A stretch of DNA of 46,217 nt from Gammaproteobacteria bacterium (GCA_021151835.1 JAGKWO010000034.1:1-46217); one strand, 5' to 3'. Shown: positions 1 through 9,486, numbered from the stretch's first letter. Notes: generated by a model from the sequence alone, not told the origin. Numbers and translations: made by a program.

Positions 1-347
1 ATCTAAGGTGATGTGTATACGTTTACATTTTAATTATTAAATAAAAGAAAACGGTTACATGACAAAAATGACGTAAAAAACACTAAATTTACGCTGGTTA
101 GGGAAAATTTTTGTGCTATTGGCTTGCAAATATCAAACATGACATACAGAATGATTTTCATTCGATAGGAGGATAAATATCTTCTTTTGAAAAAAGCCGG
201 ATTGGGCCAGTGACACGGGTGTATCTGCTAAAACTCTTTAATAAGTGATGCAGGCGGCCTTGTTACCGATAATCAAAAACTGCCCTTTATAAGCACGGCC
301 ATAAAAACAACAGCATTTAGCCGATAAGCAACACGAGAGAACACGCA
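1..347. other. Upstream region of the pectin locus
   Basis: This AT-rich stretch holds no convincing gene. It contains a LacI-type operator (14-27). The element ACGKTTACAT occurs twice as a direct repeat, at 19-28 and 51-60, exactly 32 bp apart. An orphan Shine-Dalgarno-like AGGAGG at 167-172 is not followed by a usable start codon at normal distance. The region probably carries the promoter of the GH28 gene; I could not choose a -35/-10 pair with confidence. Confidence 0.5.
14..27. promoter_or_regulatory. LacI-family-type operator
   Basis: TGTATACGTTTACA is a 14-bp palindrome with a central CG and a single mismatch, the form typical of LacI/GalR-family operators. A weaker relative, AGAAAACGGTTACA, lies at 46-59, so a dimer of dimers or two sites 32 bp apart are possible. 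The position upstream of pectin genes suggests induction by a sugar-acid signal. The regulator gene is not in the window. Confidence 0.5.
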
Positions 348-1808
348 GTGACTGAGATGTACCTGGAACATACAGGCCGTCGGGCCTTTATTTATCAGAG
401 TCTGACAACAATTGCCGGTTGTTCGGTCATTGGGACGCTGGGCGGTTGCGCCCGGGATAAAACGGCACTGCGCCCTTCAGTTACCTCTGCGCCCTGGGAG
501 CAGGCGGAACTAATCCGCCAACAGGTGCGAGCCCCCGAGTTTCCTACACGCACTTTTGATATCCGCAGCTACGGAGCGCAAGCCAAAGATGGCCAGGATA
601 ATAGCCAGGCGATTGCAGCCGCTATCCTGGCCTGCCACGACGCCGGCGGCGGCAAAGTGCTGGTGACCGGTGGACGGTATTTAAGTGGTCCGATCCATCT
701 GCGCTCCAACGTCAATTTACATATCGATGAAAGTGCGACCATCGCGTTTATCACTGATCCCAACGCCTATTTGCCTGCGGTATTTACACGGTGGGAAGGG
801 ATGGAAATCATGGGATATTCGCCGCTGATTTATGCCTACGAGCAAACCAATATCGCTGTGACGGGTAAAGGTACGCTGGATGGCCAGGCCAATCGTACGA
901 CCTGGTGGCCGTGGAAAGGCAGTAATTTCAGCAGCGTCGATTGGGGTATTTCCGGTGTTCCAACCCAGGAGGCCGCGCGCAATAAATTAATGCAGGACAT
1001 GGAAAATAATGTGCCCGTGGCGCAACGCAACTACGCGGATGGTTCCTATCTGCGTCCCACATTTGTGCAGCCTTATTCCTGCAAAAACGTATTAATTGAA
1101 AATGTGACCATCACAAACGCGCCTTTCTGGTTATTGAATCCGGTGCTGTGCGAAAACGTCACTATTGATGGCGTCAAGCTGGTTAGCCATGGCCCTAATT
1201 CCGATGGTTGCGATCCTGAATCTTGCAAAAATGTTGTTATCAAAAATTGTTTGTTTGATAACGGTGATGATTGCATCGCCATTAAATCCGGCCGCAATGC
1301 GGATGGTCGCCGTATCAATATTCCCTCGGAAAATATCCTGATCAGTAATTGCCAGATGCGCAGTGGACACGGTGGTGTGGTAATTGGTAGCGAAATTTCC
1401 GGCGGTGTGCGCAATGTGTTTGTTGAAGATTGCGTGATGAGCAGTCCGGAACTGGAACGCGGCATTCGCATTAAAACCAATTCCATTCGCGGTGGTGTTA
1501 TCGAAAATTTCTACCTTCGCAACATTACAATCGGTGAAGTGCAAACAGCTATTGTCATCGACTTTCACTATGAAGAAGGCGATGCCGGACAATTCACTCC
1601 GACCGTGCGCAATATCCACATCAATAATTTGCAATGTGAAACCGCACATAAGGTATTCCAGGTGCGCGGCTACAAACGCTCGCCCATCCAAAATCTTCAG
1701 TTCATCAACTGCGATTTTAAAACAGTAGATACAGTGGGTGTCTTGGAAGAGCTGGATAAATTTGTTGCCAGCAATGTAAAAATTCAGGGTGTTGAATTCA
1801 AGGTCTGA
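348..1808 (+). CDS. GH28 polygalacturonase-type glycosidase, Tat/lipoprotein-like N-terminus
   Basis: Family GH28 enzymes hydrolyse galacturonosyl linkages of pectin (polygalacturonan or rhamnogalacturonan) by inversion. All family motifs are visible: NSDG at 284-287, the acid pair D307-D308 in GDDC, the histidine of GHGG at H341, and RIK at 374-376. The rest is the repetitive right-handed beta-helix pattern (NVTI, NVVIKNC, NVFVEDC). The N-terminus has a twin arginine (R11-R12) before a hydrophobic stretch ending in a lipobox-like LGGC (C34), so export by Tat and lipid anchoring are inferred. The GTG at 348 follows GAGAGA at a normal distance; an ATG at 357 is an alternative. The TBDR, GH105 and kdu genes follow on the same strand. 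The exact substrate (homogalacturonan or rhamnogalacturonan) cannot be read from sequence. Confidence 0.93.
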   Translation: MTEMYLEHTGRRAFIYQSLTTIAGCSVIGTLGGCARDKTALRPSVTSAPWEQAELIRQQVRAPEFPTRTFDIRSYGAQAKDGQDNSQAIAAAILACHDAGGGKVLVTGGRYLSGPIHLRSNVNLHIDESATIAFITDPNAYLPAVFTRWEGMEIMGYSPLIYAYEQTNIAVTGKGTLDGQANRTTWWPWKGSNFSSVDWGISGVPTQEAARNKLMQDMENNVPVAQRNYADGSYLRPTFVQPYSCKNVLIENVTITNAPFWLLNPVLCENVTIDGVKLVSHGPNSDGCDPESCKNVVIKNCLFDNGDDCIAIKSGRNADGRRINIPSENILISNCQMRSGHGGVVIGSEISGGVRNVFVEDCVMSSPELERGIRIKTNSIRGGVIENFYLRNITIGEVQTAIVIDFHYEEGDAGQFTPTVRNIHINNLQCETAHKVFQVRGYKRSPIQNLQFINCDFKTVDTVGVLEELDKFVASNVKIQGVEFKV

Positions 1809-1833
1809 TGCAAATTTGCGGTATTTGCATCAG
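1805..1833 (+). repeat. Hairpin overlapping the GH28 stop codon
   Basis: CTGATGCAAAT (1805-1815) and ATTTGCATCAG (1823-1833) form a perfect 11-bp inverted repeat with a 7-nt loop. The stop codon lies inside the left arm. There is no U-run directly after it, so it may be a 3'-end stabiliser or a weak terminator rather than a classical one. Confidence 0.55.
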
Positions 1834-1968
1834 CAAACGTATTAGCAAATTTTAATACAGCGAATAGCAATAAAAAAATTTTTGGATAGCGCCGCTCATT
1901 TTAAAAATAGTGAAAAGTGTTACGCGCGCTGACTCAAACCATTTATAAAAAGCAGATTACAAAGTAAC

Positions 1969-1994
1969 GCGAATTCTGCCTGACCTGAATTCGC
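1969..1994 (+). repeat. Inverted repeat in the leader of the TBDR gene
   Basis: GCGAATTC (1969-1976) and GAATTCGC (1987-1994) form an 8-bp inverted repeat separated by 10 nt, about 100 bp upstream of the receptor start. It could be an operator or a 5'-UTR hairpin; nothing in the sequence decides between these. Confidence 0.4.
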
Positions 1995-2094
1995 TCGTTT
2001 GTGAAAACCGTGTTAATTGCTGCTACCCGCTAAGCAGTAAAAACACAGCTCTACTAGCTCAATGATTTAATCACAATAAATATGGGGAATAGCT

Positions 2095-4830
2095 ATGAGA
2101 AAGTTTGCACTACATCCGCTCGTACTGGCCATGGCCGTATCAGCATTACCTGTTGGTGTTTATGCGCAGGATTCCGGTGATGATACGGTGGAAGAAGTAT
2201 TGGTTACCGGTAGTTTTCGTGACAGCTTGAATAACGCGTTAAATATCAAGAAAAACCAAAGTGGCTTTGTCGATGCCATTGTTGCGTCGGATATTGCAGA
2301 ATTTCCGGATAATAACCTCGCTGAATCGTTGCAGCGTGTTCCAGGCGTAACCATTCAGCGCTCTGGCGGTGAAGGTCGTGGGATCACTGTGCGTGGTCTT
2401 GGCCCTACTTTTACCACTGTTCGTTTGAATGGGATGGAAACAGTTTCTACTACAGGCAGTACCGATGCTGCCGGTGGTAATAACCGCGGTCGCGGTTTTG
2501 ACTTCAATACGTTTTCTTCGGATTTGTTCAGCTCTTTGACTGTACGCAAAACCAACTCTGCAGAAGTGCAGGAAGGGTCTTTGGGTGCGACCGTTGACTT
2601 AAAAGCTGCGCAGCCATTTGATTATGATGGTTTTGTTTTTACTGCTTCAGGCCAATTAGGCTATAACGATTTATCTGAAGAGAATGATCCGGGTGCAGCA
2701 TTCCTGGTGAGCAATATTTTTGGCGACGGAAAATTTGGTGCACTGTTTTCGTTCTCCTACTCCGAACGTAAGCTACAAGACGAAGGTTCAAGTACTGGCC
2801 GTTGGTCCAATGCAGCAGGTGATCGTTTCCATCGGGCACAATTGGATGGCGCTACAACGCCAACCATTATTACGGCAGCTCATGAAGCCAATGCTGCGTT
2901 CCATCCACGTTTGCCCCGCTACGATTCCTATCAACATGAATTGGAGCGCTTGGGTTCAAGCCTCTCTTTGCAATTCAGGCCAACAGACACAACAGAAATC
3001 AGTGTTGATTCGCTATTTGCAAAATTTGATGCGACACGTGAGGAAACTTTTTTCTCAACTGTACTTAATGGCACAGTCGGTGGCACTGCCGCTGCACCGA
3101 CGCCAACAATCAATATGATTCTCCGGGATTACGAAATTGCAAATGGTAATCTTGTTTATGCCGATATTGATAATGCACGTTTATGGTCTGAGAATCGTTT
3201 CGATGATATGTCAACCGATTTCTCGCAAACGACCGTTTCGTTGAAGCAAGATTTCACTGACAACTTCCGCTTGAAAGCAATGGTAGGAACTACCAAGTCT
3301 GATTACGATAACCCTATCCAGAATACGGTCATCATGATTGCTAATGGTCAGGACTTTACCTATGACTATCGTGATTATGACAGCCCCGTTCTCACCTTTG
3401 GTGAAGGCGCTTACAACAAAGCATCATGGGTTACCAGCAGTATCAGGCAGCGTCCACAAACGACGTTAAATGAAAATGATGCCGGTAATATTGTCTTTGA
3501 ATTTGATGCTTCTGAAGCTATTAAATTGAAGGCTGGTGTTGATTACAAAGATTTCAATTTTGAAACTGACGAAAACAGAATTAATGAAGGCACTCAAGGT
3601 GTAAATATTCAATCCAATCCCGACTATATTGTTGAATATGATTCGGGCTTGGGGGATGGTCGCCCATGGCTTATCCCGAATAGAGCATTGATCATGGCAG
3701 AGAATGATTTGTTCAATGCACCGTTAACTCCGCAATGGGCAAGCAAGACGGCGATCAATGAGACCACTACCGGTGTATATGCGCAATTGGATTTTAATTT
3801 CAATATTGGTTCATTGCCCGTTCGTGGTGATATCGGTGTAAGACGTTTTGAAACTGATCAAACAGCGGCAGGTTACGACAACAGAGGTGTTGCTTTATCG
3901 GTAGATCATAGTTACTCGGACACATTGCCTGCACTCAATCTGGTTGTTGAGCCTCTTACAGATGTGCTGATTCGTTTTGCTGCTTCCGATGGTATTGCGC
4001 GCGCAGGTTTGGGGGCATTGGCACCGAGCACAAACGTTTCTGTATCAGGTAACGCATTTACCGTTGCGAGTGGTAACCCCTACCTGGAACCAACCAAAGC
4101 CAGAAGTTATGACCTTGGTTTTGAATGGTATTTCCAGGAAGGTGCGAGCGTTGGTTTGACTCTGTTTCAAAAAGAATTTGAGAGCTTTGCGCAAACGGCG
4201 CGCCTGACGACTACCTATACCGCACTGATGAACGAATTGGGATTATCGCTGGATACTATGGTCGCGGCATGTGGTACCAATACCAGTTGTACGGCGGATG
4301 CGAGCTGGGCATACAGTGCGCAAGTTAATAGCCCGGGTGGCGATTTAACCGGTTATGAATTGAGTTACCAACAGCCTTTTACCTTCCTTCCAGGGTTCTG
4401 GGCTAATTTCGGTTTTATCGGTTCTTATACCGCTGTTGAATCTGATCTGGATTATCTTAATGCAACTACGGGTGCCGTTGAGCGCACCAGTCCACTGGTT
4501 AACCTGTCTGATGAAACTTACGCAGCGACTCTCTACTACGAACAAGACAATTTCGGTGGTCGTGTGTCAGTAGTTGGTAGAAGTGATTATCTCACTACAC
4601 CTGTTGGCCGTAACAACAATTATGAAGAAGGCACAAACGGTACGTTGAATGTCGATGCATCGTTCAATTACTCCTTCAATGATCATTGGAAGGTAACTTT
4701 TGAAGCCTTGAACCTGACTGATGAAGCGGATGATCAATGGGTGGGTAATATGGGTAGCAATGAGCGCCTCTCTTACTATCACCAGACTGGTCGCCAGTAC
4801 AACATCGGTGTTCAATACAAATTTAATTAA
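2095..4830 (+). CDS. TonB-dependent outer-membrane receptor of the pectin locus
   Basis: A 911-residue TBDR: signal peptide ending near VYAQD (about residue 25), a TonB-box-like EEVLVTG, then a plug domain with IAEFPDNNLAESLQRVPG and the ITVRGLGP segment, and a long beta-barrel ending in a short aromatic strand (VQYKFN). The style matches the TonB-Xanth-Caul group (TIGR01782), many members of which sit in carbohydrate loci. There is no N-terminal STN domain, so it is a transporter and not a sigma-signalling transducer. Its place between the GH28 and GH105 genes suggests uptake of oligogalacturonides or rhamnogalacturonan fragments across the outer membrane; that substrate is inferred from context. 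The ATG at 2095 follows a GGGGAAT ribosome site. Confidence 0.93.
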   Translation: MRKFALHPLVLAMAVSALPVGVYAQDSGDDTVEEVLVTGSFRDSLNNALNIKKNQSGFVDAIVASDIAEFPDNNLAESLQRVPGVTIQRSGGEGRGITVRGLGPTFTTVRLNGMETVSTTGSTDAAGGNNRGRGFDFNTFSSDLFSSLTVRKTNSAEVQEGSLGATVDLKAAQPFDYDGFVFTASGQLGYNDLSEENDPGAAFLVSNIFGDGKFGALFSFSYSERKLQDEGSSTGRWSNAAGDRFHRAQLDGATTPTIITAAHEANAAFHPRLPRYDSYQHELERLGSSLSLQFRPTDTTEISVDSLFAKFDATREETFFSTVLNGTVGGTAAAPTPTINMILRDYEIANGNLVYADIDNARLWSENRFDDMSTDFSQTTVSLKQDFTDNFRLKAMVGTTKSDYDNPIQNTVIMIANGQDFTYDYRDYDSPVLTFGEGAYNKASWVTSSIRQRPQTTLNENDAGNIVFEFDASEAIKLKAGVDYKDFNFETDENRINEGTQGVNIQSNPDYIVEYDSGLGDGRPWLIPNRALIMAENDLFNAPLTPQWASKTAINETTTGVYAQLDFNFNIGSLPVRGDIGVRRFETDQTAAGYDNRGVALSVDHSYSDTLPALNLVVEPLTDVLIRFAASDGIARAGLGALAPSTNVSVSGNAFTVASGNPYLEPTKARSYDLGFEWYFQEGASVGLTLFQKEFESFAQTARLTTTYTALMNELGLSLDTMVAACGTNTSCTADASWAYSAQVNSPGGDLTGYELSYQQPFTFLPGFWANFGFIGSYTAVESDLDYLNATTGAVERTSPLVNLSDETYAATLYYEQDNFGGRVSVVGRSDYLTTPVGRNNNYEEGTNGTLNVDASFNYSFNDHWKVTFEALNLTDEADDQWVGNMGSNERLSYYHQTGRQYNIGVQYKFN

Positions 4831-4868
4831 TGGTTGTGAACTTTTTACGTCAAGAGTGAAGTCAAAAA

Positions 4869-4897
4869 GGGATGTCAGTTCGCTGGCATCCCTGTTT
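4869..4897 (+). terminator. Hairpin with TTCG tetraloop after the TBDR gene
   Basis: GGGATGTCAG (4869-4878), TTCG loop, CTGGCATCCC (4883-4892) makes a 10-pair stem (one G-U) with a very stable UUCG loop. It is followed by TGTTTGATTATTT. It is a likely terminator or attenuating processing site between receptor and hydrolase. Confidence 0.6.
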
Positions 4898-4960
4898 GAT
4901 TATTTAAGTATTGTGTTTTGCCGGGTTTAATACAGGGTTAATTGTCAGGTAACAGAGAAG

Positions 4961-7489
4961 GTGAAAAGCGTGAGTTTATTGTTGAAATGCAGAACGCCCC
5001 GCACGGCTATTTATGGCGGTATTTTTTTGGCAGCAATTACCGGTTGCTCACCAGAAAAAACCAATGAACAACAAACCACAGCTACAACATCTGTTGCGCA
5101 AACTACAGCGGTTAACTCCCAGCTCGCTACGGCAGAAATTACCAATGCCAATAATTTTCCATTGCAGCAGGAGCCTGTTTATTTTTCGTTTTACGATTTG
5201 GGAATAGATCCAACCGATGACGCAGTAAAACATTTAAGCATTTCTGCCAATGGTACGATTCAGCCTTCGCAAACAGTCGACACTGATGGCGACGGTACAT
5301 TGGACAGCCTGTTGCTGGCGAGCGATTTCGCCGCCGCGGAAATAAAATCCTTTGTAATATCGTCTGATCCTGCCATTCAAAAGCCGGCGTTGAAAAAACA
5401 AACCCAGGCCGAAATTTCCATTAAGGAAGGTGGTGAATGGAAAGGTAAGGAATATGTGGGCGGCACTTTTAAAAATGTCGATAAAGTTACTCCACCGGCA
5501 CAATATACCGATCATTCATTCTGGATTCGTTATGAAGGCCCCGGTATCGAATCCGATAAAGTGGCATATCGCGTTTATCTGGATTGGCGCAACGGTTTCG
5601 ATATTTTTGGTAAGAAAACTAACGATGTCGTCCTGCAAAATGTCGGGCAGGATGGTTACGATTCCTACCATCTGAATTCGGATTGGGGGGTGGATGTTTT
5701 AAAAGTCGGTAAGTCACTCGGCATGGGTGGTTATGGTTTCTGGAACGGCAAAAGTGTTGACCTGGTTTCGCTGGTTGATACGCGCGATGCGATTATTACC
5801 AACAACGGTGATATTTATTCCGGCTTTAAAATTAATTACCACGGTTGGCAAATCAATAACCAAAAAGTGGATTTGAGCGCGCACTTAACCATGAACGCTG
5901 GCAGCCGTTTGGTGAATGTGAAATTGCAAGCGAGCCAGCAATTACCGAATCTCGCGATTGGTTTGGTTAAGCATCCCGGCACTACCTTTATTGAAGGGCC
6001 GCAAAACATTAGCGGTTATGCCTGGACCTATGCTGCCAGTTGGGGCAAGCAAAGTTTAAGTGGCGAGAACGATCATTTGGGGATGGCAGTCATTTTTCGC
6101 CGCGATGATCGCGAAAAACAAACGACCGATGAAAACTCCTACGTCTCTATCATGAAAGATAAAGGCGGTGAACTGGAATATTATTTTGTCGCTGCCTGGG
6201 AGCACGAATTAAACGGCATCAAAACCGAGGCGGAATTTAAAGCGTATCTCGATAATGAAATCCAGCGCTTGACCAAAACACCGCGTGTGCGCTTTGAGTC
6301 GGCTATCAGTCAGGCGGCAAAGCAAAAACCGGTAGATGCTGAGGCCGCGTTGAATTGGGCCAAAAAATTAGCGGATTCCGAATTGGAACGTAAAACCCTG
6401 AATTACCACTACCAGGGTTGGGATGAGTATCGCAAACGCCCCGGCAAATTTGAATATGATGTTGTAGGAATGCAAATTGCTGCCTTGCAAGATATTGATG
6501 CAATTAGCCCCAACCCGGCGTATCGCAAAGCATTGGAAACCGTGACCGGAAGTTTTATTCGCGATGATGGGCATATTGAAACCTTCGAGCCGGATTTATT
6601 CAGTATTGATTTAACCAAGCCCGGCGAAATGGTAATCCTGTTGGAGCAGCGCACCAAGCAGGAAAAATATCGCAAAGCGGCAGATTTTTTGCGCGAAAAT
6701 TTAAAACGTCATCCGCGCACCAGCGAAGGCGCATTCTGGCATCGTGCGACTTATCCAAATCAATTGTGGCTGGATGGTGTGTATATGGGGATGCCATTTT
6801 TAGCGCGCTATGCGGCTGCATATGAAACCGGCCAGCAACAACACGAAAGTTTTAAAGAAGCGGTACACGAATTTGTGGTTGCGCGTGATCATCTGCGCGA
6901 TGCCAAAACAGGCCTTTATTATCACGCGTGGGATGAATCCAAAAAAGCCGATTGGGCTGATAAACAAACCGGTCGTGCCCCGCAATTCTGGTCGCGCGGT
7001 ATGGGCTGGTATGCAATGGCACTGGTAGATGTGCTGGATTTTATTCCGGAATCTGAACCGGAATTACGCACAACCTTGACTGATATTATTATCGAATTTG
7101 CCCCGGATATTTTGCGCTACCAGGATGCTGCAACTGGCACCTGGTGGCAAATTACAGACCGGCCAGGTGATATTGGCAATTATCGCGAATCATCTGCAAG
7201 TGCCATGTTTACCTACTTCCTGGCGAAATCAGTTAACAAAGGTTATCTGCCGGAATCCTATCGCGATGCGGCAATAAAAAGTTACCAGGGCCTTATCAAT
7301 GAATTTATTACCGTCCATAAAGATGGCAATATCAGTATGAATGACCAGTGCCTGGTAGCGGGTTTGGGCTTTGGTCGCGATGGCACTTATGATTACTACA
7401 TGACTGAACGTATTTTTTCCAATGATCCAAAAGGCAATACACCCTTTATCGGTGCGAGTTTGGAAATCCATAAATTACTAAAACACTAA
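4961..7489 (+). CDS. DUF4861-GH105 fusion lipoprotein (unsaturated rhamnogalacturonyl hydrolase-like)
   Basis: Two modules are joined in 842 residues. After a lipoprotein signal (lipobox-like AITGC, C29) comes a DUF4861-like domain, roughly residues 60-440, with FWIRYEGPGIESDKVAYR and YRVYLDWRNGFDIFGKK. From about 450 follows a GH105-type (alpha/alpha)6 domain with WLDGVYMGMPFLARY, YHAWDE, GRAPQFWSRGMGWYAMALVD and NYRESSASAMF. D605 in WLDG aligns with the family's catalytic aspartate position. GH105 enzymes hydrolyse the unsaturated uronic acid from lyase-generated oligosaccharides. The lipid anchor places it in the periplasm or on the membrane. Start GTG 4961 has a GAGAAGG ribosome site. The DUF4861 role is unknown; contribution to substrate binding is only a guess. 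No lyase is present in the window. Confidence 0.88.
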   Translation: MKSVSLLLKCRTPRTAIYGGIFLAAITGCSPEKTNEQQTTATTSVAQTTAVNSQLATAEITNANNFPLQQEPVYFSFYDLGIDPTDDAVKHLSISANGTIQPSQTVDTDGDGTLDSLLLASDFAAAEIKSFVISSDPAIQKPALKKQTQAEISIKEGGEWKGKEYVGGTFKNVDKVTPPAQYTDHSFWIRYEGPGIESDKVAYRVYLDWRNGFDIFGKKTNDVVLQNVGQDGYDSYHLNSDWGVDVLKVGKSLGMGGYGFWNGKSVDLVSLVDTRDAIITNNGDIYSGFKINYHGWQINNQKVDLSAHLTMNAGSRLVNVKLQASQQLPNLAIGLVKHPGTTFIEGPQNISGYAWTYAASWGKQSLSGENDHLGMAVIFRRDDREKQTTDENSYVSIMKDKGGELEYYFVAAWEHELNGIKTEAEFKAYLDNEIQRLTKTPRVRFESAISQAAKQKPVDAEAALNWAKKLADSELERKTLNYHYQGWDEYRKRPGKFEYDVVGMQIAALQDIDAISPNPAYRKALETVTGSFIRDDGHIETFEPDLFSIDLTKPGEMVILLEQRTKQEKYRKAADFLRENLKRHPRTSEGAFWHRATYPNQLWLDGVYMGMPFLARYAAAYETGQQQHESFKEAVHEFVVARDHLRDAKTGLYYHAWDESKKADWADKQTGRAPQFWSRGMGWYAMALVDVLDFIPESEPELRTTLTDIIIEFAPDILRYQDAATGTWWQITDRPGDIGNYRESSASAMFTYFLAKSVNKGYLPESYRDAAIKSYQGLINEFITVHKDGNISMNDQCLVAGLGFGRDGTYDYYMTERIFSNDPKGNTPFIGASLEIHKLLKH

Positions 7490-7621
7490 CAGCCCTTTGC
7501 ATAGCCAGATTTCATTTTTAACTGGCTGTGTAATTTAATATCCTTGATTGATGATGATCACATTGCCAGCGCACATAGTGCGCGCTGGCACAAGCAACAA
7601 GCCGAGATAGAAGGTTTTATT

Positions 7622-8461
7622 ATGAAAGTCGTAGAAGAGCGTTTTGCAGTCCATATCGATGATTTCAAACATTACGATACCCAAAAACTGCGTAAACATT
7701 TCCTGGTTGAAAATATTTTTGCGGCCGATGAAGTATTATTTACCTACACCCATTATGAGCGTTTGATGGTGGGTGGTGCATTTCCGGTAAATAAAGCCGT
7801 GCCCCTGGAAACCTACGATCAGTTGAAAGCCGATTTTTTCCTGCAACGGCGCGAATTGGGTGCAATTAATATTGGTGGTCCGGGAAAAATATCCGTGGAT
7901 GGCGAGAGCTATTCCATCAATACGAAAGAAGCGCTATATATCGGCCGCGGCGCCAAAGAAGTTATTTTCAGCAGCGAGGATGCGAATAATCCTGCGAAAT
8001 TCTATTTAAACTCCACTCCTGCACATCAAACTTTTCCTACCAAAAAATTAAACAAGGAAAATAGCAAAGTGTTGCAAGTCGGCGCTGGTGATACATGCAA
8101 TGAGCGCGAGATTTACCAATTGATGATCAGTACGGTACTGGATACGTGCCAATTGCAAATGGGCATGACCGAATTAAAACCCGGCAGCATCTGGAACACT
8201 ATGCCGATGCACACCCATAGCCGGCGCATGGAAGCCTATTTCTATTTTAATATCCCGCAAGACCATGCGGTGTGTCATTTTATGGGGCCAGCCGAAGAAA
8301 CCCGTCATATCTGGGTGGGTAATGAGCAAGCGGTTGTATCTCCCCCCTGGTCAATGCACTCCGGTGTGGGCACCGCCAACTACACATTTATCTGGGGCAT
8401 GGCCGGAGAAAACCACGACTATACCGATATGGATTTCCACAAACCCAGCGAACTCAAATAA
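7622..8461 (+). CDS. kduI: 5-keto-4-deoxyuronate isomerase (5-dehydro-4-deoxy-D-glucuronate isomerase)
   Basis: KduI converts 5-keto-4-deoxyuronate, the opened form of the unsaturated uronate released from pectin oligomers, into 3-deoxy-D-glycero-2,5-hexodiulosonate in the cytoplasm. The 279-residue protein matches the usual length (278 in E. coli), with the cupin metal ligands H197, H199, E204 and H246, offset by one from those of E. coli. Conserved blocks include RRELGAINIGG, GAKEVIFSS and NTMPMHTHSRRMEAY. A longer frame opens at a TTG at 7544, but the ATG at 7622 has a good AGAAGG site and gives the family N-terminus (VVEERFAVHI). It follows the GH105 gene by 130 nt and is followed by kduD. 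Confidence 0.96.
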   Translation: MKVVEERFAVHIDDFKHYDTQKLRKHFLVENIFAADEVLFTYTHYERLMVGGAFPVNKAVPLETYDQLKADFFLQRRELGAINIGGPGKISVDGESYSINTKEALYIGRGAKEVIFSSEDANNPAKFYLNSTPAHQTFPTKKLNKENSKVLQVGAGDTCNEREIYQLMISTVLDTCQLQMGMTELKPGSIWNTMPMHTHSRRMEAYFYFNIPQDHAVCHFMGPAEETRHIWVGNEQAVVSPPWSMHSGVGTANYTFIWGMAGENHDYTDMDFHKPSELK

Positions 8462-8472
8462 ATTCCATGCGT

Positions 8473-8503
8473 AACCCGTATGGAGTTTAACGAAATACGG
8501 GTT
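8473..8503 (+). repeat. Intercistronic hairpin between kduI and kduD
   Basis: AACCCGTAT (8473-8481) and ATACGGGTT (8495-8503) form a perfect 9-bp stem with a 13-nt loop. No U-run follows. It may stabilise or process the message between the two kdu genes. Confidence 0.5.
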
Positions 8504-8569
8504 TATCCACATAAAGCAAATTTTTACTATCGCGCAGACAATTAAAAATTTTCCAATCGGGATCACCCT

Positions 8570-9364
8570 ATGACTCACCCACTGTTCGATTTAACCGGGA
8601 AAATCGCTGTAGTAACCGGCGCAACGCACGGCCTCGGCATGGCCATGGCTTCCGGCCTTGCCAGCGCCGGTGCAACATTAATTATTAACGGCAATTCCTC
8701 ACAGGAAAAAATCGATAATGCCGTTAACGAATATCGCGCAAAAGGCTTTCGGGCATTTGGTTACAAATTCAATGTCACTGACGAAGATCAGGTCGCTGCT
8801 GCTGTTGAGAAAATTGAAAACGATCACGGCCCTATCGATATTCTGGTTAACAACGCCGGTATTATCAAGCGCACACCGTTGCTGGAAATGTCGCTGGCAG
8901 ATTTCGAGGAAGTAATCAAAATTGACTTAACCGGTGTATTTACCATGACGCGTCCGGTAGCACGTAAAATGGTTGAACGCCGTCAGGGAAAAATTATTAA
9001 TATCTGTTCAATGATGAGTGAATTGGGGCGCAATTCTGTGGGGGCTTATGCTGCTGCAAAAGGCGGTTTGAAAATGCTCACCAAAAACATGGCCACTGAA
9101 TGGGCAAAATATAATGTGCAGGTCAACGGTATTGGCCCGGGCTATTTTGCTACCAGCCAAACCGAACCGATCCGTGTGGATGGCCATCCTTTCAATGATT
9201 TTATTATCAACCGCACACCCGCCGCCAAATGGGGTGACCCGGATGATCTGCAAGGCGCAACTATTTTCCTCGCCTCCAAAGCGAGCGATTTTGTAACCGG
9301 TCAAATTGTTTATGTGGATGGCGGGATTCTGGCAACTATTGGAAAGCCGGGTAATGAAGTTTGA
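8570..9364 (+). CDS. kduD: 2-dehydro-3-deoxy-D-gluconate 5-dehydrogenase (SDR family)
   Basis: KduD reduces the KduI product to 2-keto-3-deoxygluconate (KDG), which then enters the KDG kinase/aldolase route. The 264-residue protein is a classical short-chain dehydrogenase: TGATHGLGMAM nucleotide motif near the N-terminus, NNAGI, and the catalytic Y160-xxx-K164 in GAYAAAKGG. It ends with the family's FVTGQIVYVDGG block. The pairing with kduI makes the assignment firm. KDG kinase and KDPG aldolase genes are not in the window. Confidence 0.94.
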   Translation: MTHPLFDLTGKIAVVTGATHGLGMAMASGLASAGATLIINGNSSQEKIDNAVNEYRAKGFRAFGYKFNVTDEDQVAAAVEKIENDHGPIDILVNNAGIIKRTPLLEMSLADFEEVIKIDLTGVFTMTRPVARKMVERRQGKIINICSMMSELGRNSVGAYAAAKGGLKMLTKNMATEWAKYNVQVNGIGPGYFATSQTEPIRVDGHPFNDFIINRTPAAKWGDPDDLQGATIFLASKASDFVTGQIVYVDGGILATIGKPGNEV

Positions 9365-9377
9365 TTGATTCCCAACC

Positions 9378-9405
9378 CTCGCCGTACTGATTATCTTACG
9401 GCGAG
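9378..9405 (+). terminator. Terminator of the pectin/kdu locus
   Basis: CTCGCCGTA (9378-9386) and TACGGCGAG (9397-9405) form a perfect 9-bp stem, followed by TAAACTGTTTTCTT. It lies 14 nt after the kduD stop and closes the + strand locus. Confidence 0.65.
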
Positions 9406-9486
9406 TAAACTGTTTTCTTAAATTTCTGGCTAGAGATAATGAACCTGATCAGTATGTGACGTATACAATATTTTATCGGACAGTGT

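Noticed and set aside
167..210. AGGAGG with a short frame starting TTG at about 186
   Set aside because: About 13 nt separate the site from the TTG, and the frame ends after eight codons.
1131..1691. 186-codon - strand frame inside the GH28 gene
   Set aside because: Antisense shadow of a gene with all catalytic motifs; no ribosome site or family features.
7544..7621. N-terminal extension of KduI from the TTG at 7544
   Set aside because: It has no family similarity, and the ATG at 7622 has a proper ribosome site and gives the expected length.
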